This document shows, piece after piece, positions 60,179-64,000 of a DNA stretch of 64,000 nucleotides. Positions within the stretch are counted from its first letter, which is position 1. Every line of letters starts with the position of its first letter. Position numbers and translations under genes: made by a program. The stretch is taken from the NCBI RefSeq assembly GCF_012726235.1, contig NZ_JAASAH010000014.1, forward strand, positions 1 to 64,000, written 5' to 3'. The notes beneath the pieces are model-generated. The model had not been told where the DNA came from and did not search any database. It saw only the letters and a program-made list of their open reading frames with translations. This DNA comes from Streptomyces sp. HNM0574 (GTDB taxonomy: Bacteria; Actinomycetota; Actinomycetes; Streptomycetales; Streptomycetaceae).

Positions 60179-61312
60179 ATGACGCTCAAGCAGGCCGACA
60201 CGGCGGTCGTCGGCGGAGGCATCGTCGGGCTCGCGCACGCGCTGGCCGCGGCACGGCGGGGTGACCGCGTGGTCCTCTTCGAGAGGGACGACTTCGCGGC
60301 CGGGGCCTCGATCCGCAACTTCGGGATGATCTGGGCGATCGGCCAGCGGCGCGGCGCCACCTACCAACGGGCCCTGCGCAGCCGGGAGATCTGGGGCGAG
60401 ATCGCGGCGAAGACGGGCCTGTGGGCCGAGCCCGCCGGTTCGCTGCACCTCGCGCACCGGCCCGACGAGCTCGCCGTGCTGGAGGAGTTCGTGGCCGGCA
60501 CGCCCGAGGCGCGGGACCGGGGCACCCGGATGACCGGCGCCCGGGAGGCGGCGCGGCGCAGCCACGCGGTGCGGGAGGAGGGGCTGCTCGGCGCGATGTG
60601 GAGCCCGACGGAGCTCAACGTCGACCCGCGCCGGGCGATCCCGGCGGTGGCCGCGCACCTGGCCGAGGAGTACGGCGTACGCATCGAGTTCGGGACCTCG
60701 GTGCGGGGTGTCGAGCTGCCGCGGGTGTCGACGACCGCCGGGGAGTGGCGTGCCGAGCGGGTCGTGGTGTGCAGCGGGAACGACTTCGCCACGCTCTACC
60801 CGGAGGTGTTCGCCGACAGCGGCCTGGTCCGCTGCAAGCTGCAGATGCTGCGTACGGGCGTGCAGCCGGGCGGCTGGCAGCTGGGCCCGATGCTGTGCGG
60901 CGGGCTGACGCTGCTGCACTACGCGGCCTTCGAGGAGTGCGCCTCGCGGGCGGCGCTGGAGCGGCGGATGCGCGCCGAGCTGCCGTTCCACCGGGACCAC
61001 GGCATCCACGTCCTGCTGTCGCAGACGGCGGACGGGCGGCTGACGATCGGCGACAGCCACGCGTACGCGTCGACGCACGACCCGTTCGAGAGCGAGGAGA
61101 TCAACGCGGCGATCCTCGGCTACCTGCACGGCTTCGCCCGGCTCCCGGACCCCTCCGTCACCGAACGCTGGACGGGCTACTACCCGTCGCTGCCGGACGG
61201 CCGGACGGAACTGGTGGTGGAGCCGGAGCCGGGTGTGACGGTGGTGAACGGCGTCGGCGGCGCGGGCATGACCCTCTCGTTCGGCCTGGCGGAGGAGGTC
61301 CTCGACCGCTGA
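60179..61312 (+). CDS. FAD-dependent oxidoreductase of phosphonate catabolism (TIGR03364/PbfC-PbfD-like)
   Basis: 377 residues; ATG at 60179 after AGAGGGGAG. DAO-family flavoprotein: VVGGGIVGLAHALAAARRGDRVVLFERDDFAAGASIRNFGMIWAIGQ at the N-terminus, SPTELNVDPRRAIPAVAAHLAEEYGVRI, and the C-terminal FAD loop VTVVNGVGGAGMTLSFGLAEEV. This matches the oxidoreductase family that occurs with phosphonatase or phosphonoacetate hydrolase genes, where members oxidise 2-aminoethylphosphonate or its N-alkyl derivatives to phosphonoacetaldehyde. No PhnW transaminase is in the island, so this enzyme probably makes the aldehyde here. Confidence 0.85.
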   Translation: MTLKQADTAVVGGGIVGLAHALAAARRGDRVVLFERDDFAAGASIRNFGMIWAIGQRRGATYQRALRSREIWGEIAAKTGLWAEPAGSLHLAHRPDELAVLEEFVAGTPEARDRGTRMTGAREAARRSHAVREEGLLGAMWSPTELNVDPRRAIPAVAAHLAEEYGVRIEFGTSVRGVELPRVSTTAGEWRAERVVVCSGNDFATLYPEVFADSGLVRCKLQMLRTGVQPGGWQLGPMLCGGLTLLHYAAFEECASRAALERRMRAELPFHRDHGIHVLLSQTADGRLTIGDSHAYASTHDPFESEEINAAILGYLHGFARLPDPSVTERWTGYYPSLPDGRTELVVEPEPGVTVVNGVGGAGMTLSFGLAEEVLDR

Positions 61313-61316
61313 ACCC

Positions 61317-61359
61317 GGCCGGTGGCGCCGGGGGACCAACTCCCCCGGTGCCACCGGCC
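61317..61359 (+). terminator. Strong hairpin after the flavoenzyme gene
   Basis: GGCCGGTGGC (61317-61326) pairs with GCCACCGGCC (61350-61359); the inner CCGGGGG/CCCCCGG extends the stem. Confidence 0.7.
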
Positions 61360-61370
61360 GTTGCACGAGC

Positions 61371-61404
61371 GGGGCCCCGCCCGGAGGTGTCCGGACGGGG
61401 CCCC
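61371..61404 (-). terminator. Hairpin downstream of the aldehyde dehydrogenase gene
   Basis: GGGGCCCCG (61371-61379) pairs with CGGGGCCCC (61396-61404), 10 bp beyond the minus-strand stop. Confidence 0.6.
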
Positions 61405-61413
61405 TGCGGTGTC

Positions 61414-62994
61414 TCAGTAGCCGATGCAGGCGGAGCGCCACTCGGTGTAGAAGTCCCAGACCTGCGGGGAGCACTCGGGCGGCCCGAACTGGGACGCCTT
61501 GGTGCCCACGTGCGGCAGGTGCGCGTAGGCGCCGGTCCCCGGCCGGTTGACGTGCAGCATGCCCGCCTCCAGCCGTTCGACGGCCTCGAAGGCGCGGGAC
61601 TGGGAGGCCGTGAAGACGGTGCCGGACATGCCGTACCGGACGGAGTTGGCGACCTCGACGGCGTCGTCGAAGCCGTCCGCGTCGAGGACGGCGAGGACGG
61701 GGCCGAACACCTCCTCCTGCGCGAGCGCGCTGTCCCTGGCGACGTCCCGCACGACGGTGGGCCGTACGTAGGCGCCCTCCGGCAGGCCGGGCCGCCGCTC
61801 GGGGCCGCCGCCGCACAGCACGGTGCCGCCGGCCCGGCGGGCCGCGGCCACCGCGTCCAGGGCCGCTTCGGCGCGGGCGGCGCTGACCAGCGGGCCGACC
61901 TGGGACTCCGGGTCGTCGCCGGGGCCGACGCGCAGCGCGGTGACCCGGCGCACCAGCCGGTCGAGGAACTCGTCCCGTACCCGGACGTCGACGACGGCCC
62001 TGCTGGTGGCGCTGCACCGCTGGCCCGCCTGGCCGAACGCGCCCTGCACGACGGCGTCGACGGCGCGGTCCAGGTCGGCGTCGTCGAGGACCACCACGGC
62101 GTTCTTGCCGCCGAGTTCGAGCTGGGTGCGCAGCAGCCGGGCCGCTCCCCCGGTCTGGATGGCGGTGCCGACGGCGAGGGAGCCGGTGAAGCTGACGCCC
62201 CGTACGGCCGGGTTGTCGACCAGGGCCTGGCCCGCCGCCGCGTCGCCCTGGACGAGGTTGAGCACGCCGTCGCCGACGCCCGCCTCGTGGAACAGCTCGG
62301 TGAGCAGGGCCGCGGTGAGCGGGGTGAGCGGGGACGGTTTGAGCACCGCGGTGCATCCGGAGAGCAGCGCGGGGGCGACCTTCCACATCGGGATGGCGAG
62401 CGGGAAGTTCCACGGCGAGATCAGCCCGACGACGCCGAGGGGGCGGCGGAAGGTGCAGGCGAAGACGCGTTCCTCCTCGGCGGGCGCGGTGACCCCGCCG
62501 AGCGTCCTGGCCTGCCCGAGGGTGAAGTCGAGGACGGAGCGGGCGCGTTGGACCTCGGCGCGCGCCTCCCGCAGCAGCTTGCCCTGTTCGCGGGTGATGG
62601 CGCGGGCGAACAGCTCGGCGCGGCGGCCGAGGAGTTCCGAGGCGGCGGCGAGGCGTTCGGCGCGGGCGACGGGGCCGAGGGCGTGCCAGGCGGGGAAGGC
62701 GCGGGCCGCCGCGTCGACGGCGCGGTCGGTGTCGACGCCGCCGGACTCGGTGAACTCCCCGATCCGGTCGGCCGGATCGGCCGGGTTCTCGTTCACCCGG
62801 GTCTGTCCGGACTCGGCGGGGCACCAGTCGCCGTCGACGAGGTTGAGCAGGTATCGCTCCGCCACGGGCGGATGGTCTCCAGCCACGGGCGGATGGTCTC
62901 CCGCCACGGGCGGGTCGTCCTCCGTCGCGGGCCGGGTCCCGGCCGCGTCCTTGTGGGGTGCCGTCACACGCGGGTGTTCCTGGATGCGGGCCAT
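61414..62994 (-). CDS. phnY: Aldehyde dehydrogenase, probable phosphonoacetaldehyde dehydrogenase
   Basis: 526 residues from the ATG at 62994 (AAGGACGG upstream). NAD(P)-aldehyde dehydrogenase motifs: RPLGVVGLISPWNFPLAIPMWKVAPALLSGCTAVLKPSPLTP, GVSFTGSLAVGTAI, LELGGKNAVVVL (general-base Glu), FGQAGQRCSATSRAVV (nucleophile Cys) and LAQEEVFGPVLAVL. The first 50 residues are an unusual extension with a PPVAGDH repeat. Family substrate range is broad; assignment to phosphonoacetaldehyde rests on the neighbours and a promoter motif shared with phnA. It would make phosphonoacetate for PhnA. It is convergent with the flavoenzyme gene. Confidence 0.75.
   Translation of the reverse strand: MARIQEHPRVTAPHKDAAGTRPATEDDPPVAGDHPPVAGDHPPVAERYLLNLVDGDWCPAESGQTRVNENPADPADRIGEFTESGGVDTDRAVDAAARAFPAWHALGPVARAERLAAASELLGRRAELFARAITREQGKLLREARAEVQRARSVLDFTLGQARTLGGVTAPAEEERVFACTFRRPLGVVGLISPWNFPLAIPMWKVAPALLSGCTAVLKPSPLTPLTAALLTELFHEAGVGDGVLNLVQGDAAAGQALVDNPAVRGVSFTGSLAVGTAIQTGGAARLLRTQLELGGKNAVVVLDDADLDRAVDAVVQGAFGQAGQRCSATSRAVVDVRVRDEFLDRLVRRVTALRVGPGDDPESQVGPLVSAARAEAALDAVAAARRAGGTVLCGGGPERRPGLPEGAYVRPTVVRDVARDSALAQEEVFGPVLAVLDADGFDDAVEVANSVRYGMSGTVFTASQSRAFEAVERLEAGMLHVNRPGTGAYAHLPHVGTKASQFGPPECSPQVWDFYTEWRSACIGY
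62861..62919. repeat. 21-bp tandem repeat in the dehydrogenase N-terminal extension
   Basis: Two nearly perfect copies of GCCACGGGCGGATGGTCTCC (62861-62881, 62882-62902) and a degraded third. In frame on the minus strand this encodes repeating PPVAGDH, so copy-number change would keep the reading frame. Confidence 0.85.
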
Positions 62995-63085
62995 GCTGCC
63001 GCCGTCCTTCCTCCGGTGCTCCTGGGTCGCGGCCAGGTTCGCCCAGGCCGGGGGCCGTGACCATCCGTCAATCACGAATGCGGGG

Positions 63086-63108
63086 CATAGCGAGCGGCTA
63101 TGGACGGT
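63086..63108. promoter_or_regulatory. LysR-type box upstream of the aldehyde dehydrogenase gene
   Basis: CATAG-CGAGCGG-CTATG (63086-63102) is a 5-7-5 inverted repeat with T-N11-A (T63088, A63100). The overlapping CGGCTATGGACGGT (63095-63108) matches the phnA-promoter string at 57198-57211 in 12 of 14 positions. It lies between the dehydrogenase and the divergent LLM-oxidoreductase gene. Confidence 0.6.
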
Positions 63109-63251
63109 GCCGCGGACACCGCCGCTCTGCCCTCGGCCGAATCCGCGCGGAGCCGGTCCGGTGCGGGCGGGCGTGCGGCTACCGTGACGGCGTACCGGCA
63201 GGCGCGTACGTACCGGCACGCCCCCAGGAACCCGCACCCGAGGAGCCGCCA

Positions 63252-64000
63252 TGTACCAGGCCACGGCGGGGAACCGCCCATTCCGCTTCGGCGTCAACCT
63301 GACCACCGCCGCTCCGGGACCCCGGTGGCAGGCGCTCTGCCGCCGGGCCGAGGAGCTCGGCTACGACACCGTGCACGTGCCCGACCACCTCGGCGCCCCC
63401 GCGCCGTTCCCCGCCCTGGTGGCGGCGGCCGCCGCGACGGAACGCGTCCGGGTGGGCACCTTCGTGCTGAACGCGGGCTTCTGGAACCCGGCCCTGCTGG
63501 CCCGCGAGGCCGCCACCTGCGACCTGCTGACCGGCGGACGGCTGGAGCTGGGCCTCGGCGCGGGGTACGTGCAGGCCGAACACGACACCGCCGGCCTGCC
63601 GTTCGGCACCCCGGGGCAGCGGGCCGCGCACCTGGAGCACACCGTGCGGGAGGTGGCGCGCCTGCTGGCCGACCCGGACCACGAGCCGCGCCCGGCGCAG
63701 CGCCGCGTCCCGCTGCTGGTGGGCGGCAACGGGGACCGGGTGCTGCGGCTGGCGGCCGAGCGCGCCGCGGTCGCCGCGTTCACCGGCGCTCGGCAGGCGC
63801 CGGACGGGCCGCAGGGCGAACTCCAGCTGCTCTCCCCCGCCGAGCTGGAGCAACGCGTCACCGCCTACCGCGCGTTCGAGGCCGCCCGGGCGGACCGCAC
63901 GGAACCGGCCGAGCTGAACCACCTGGTGCAGCGGGTGGTCCTCACCGACGACCGCCGGGCCGCGGCCGCCGCGCTGCTCCCGTACGCCCCCGCACTGACC
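63252..64000 (+). CDS. LLM-class (F420/FMN) flavin-dependent oxidoreductase, 3' end outside window
   Basis: 249 residues are visible from the ATG at 63252 (GAGGAG upstream); the gene runs off the window. A luciferase-like TIM barrel: FRFGVNLTTAAPGPRWQALCRRAEELGYDTVHVPDHL, RVRVGTFVLNAGFWNPALLAREAATCDLLTGGRLELGLGAGYV (the family's GRxxxGxGxG region) and RRVPLLVGGNGDRVLRLAAERA. Many actinobacterial members use F420. It diverges from the aldehyde dehydrogenase across the LysR-type box and could be a further member of the phosphonate regulon; the substrate is unknown. Confidence 0.88.

Noticed and set aside
58631..63064. A 1477-codon open frame on the minus strand across phnA's end, the transporter, the flavoenzyme and the dehydrogenase
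   Set aside because: It is antisense to four well-recognised genes, translates to Arg/Pro/His-rich low-complexity sequence, and arises from the absence of stops in G+C-rich complementary frames.

Overview
The window is high-G+C DNA with the hallmarks of a Streptomyces chromosome: strong third-position G/C bias, many GTG starts, GGAGG-type ribosome sites, twin-arginine secreted enzymes, MurT/GatD peptidoglycan amidation genes, an XRE/DUF397/RsbW-like regulatory trio, and an ureABCFGD urease operon. No rRNA, tRNA, CRISPR array, transposase or integrase was found. The first gene and the last gene are cut by the window edges.

Layout. 0-8.6 kb is housekeeping and general metabolism: a partial Pro-rich protein, a secreted SH3-like protein, a double-DUF427 protein, an acyl-CoA dehydrogenase with a divergent TetR regulator, peptide deformylase, murT-gatD and a CtaG-type protein. 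8.6-15.6 kb is signalling: an RsbW-SpoIIE phosphatase diverging from a 1429-residue multi-HAMP hybrid histidine kinase and its response regulator. 15.6-21.8 kb is an oxidation island: TetR, Baeyer-Villiger-type monooxygenase, AurF-like diiron oxygenase, ferredoxin/ferredoxin-NADP reductase fusion and quinone-reductase-like protein. 22.2-32.7 kb is a twelve-gene phosphonate biosynthesis operon. 32.7-41.7 kb holds a two-subunit molybdenum hydroxylase, an acyltransferase, an M20 peptidase, a methyltransferase, a GNAT enzyme and a secreted tripeptidyl aminopeptidase. 41.8-46.5 kb is urease. 46.5-50.5 kb holds a long gene-free stretch, an M28 aminopeptidase and the regulatory trio. 50.5-55.2 kb is biotin synthesis (bioF divergent from bioB-bioA-bioD). 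56.1-63.1 kb is a phosphonate catabolism island.

The most interesting system is the 22.2-32.7 kb operon. It encodes PEP mutase (with the EDKRFPKLNS signature), two-subunit phosphonopyruvate decarboxylase, a RhiG-like aldolase, an HPr-kinase-like kinase, a YjbQ-family protein, a class V aminotransferase, a glutaredoxin, two ATP-grasp ligases, a metallophosphoesterase and an MFS exporter. Almost all are translationally coupled. The content best fits an oligopeptide carrying 2-amino-5-phosphono-3-pentenoic acid (APPA), the warhead of rhizocticins (Bacillus) and plumbemycins (Streptomyces). The product assignment is inference.

The 56-63 kb island encodes a LysR regulator, phosphonoacetate hydrolase (all seven metal-site positions visible), an organophosphate-type MFS transporter, a TIGR03364-like FAD oxidoreductase, and a convergent aldehyde dehydrogenase likely to act on phosphonoacetaldehyde. 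One strain would therefore both make and oxidise phosphonoacetaldehyde within about 40 kb. The phnA promoter and the dehydrogenase promoter share a GGCTATGGRCGGT motif inside T-N11-A palindromes, which suggests a common LysR-type regulon.
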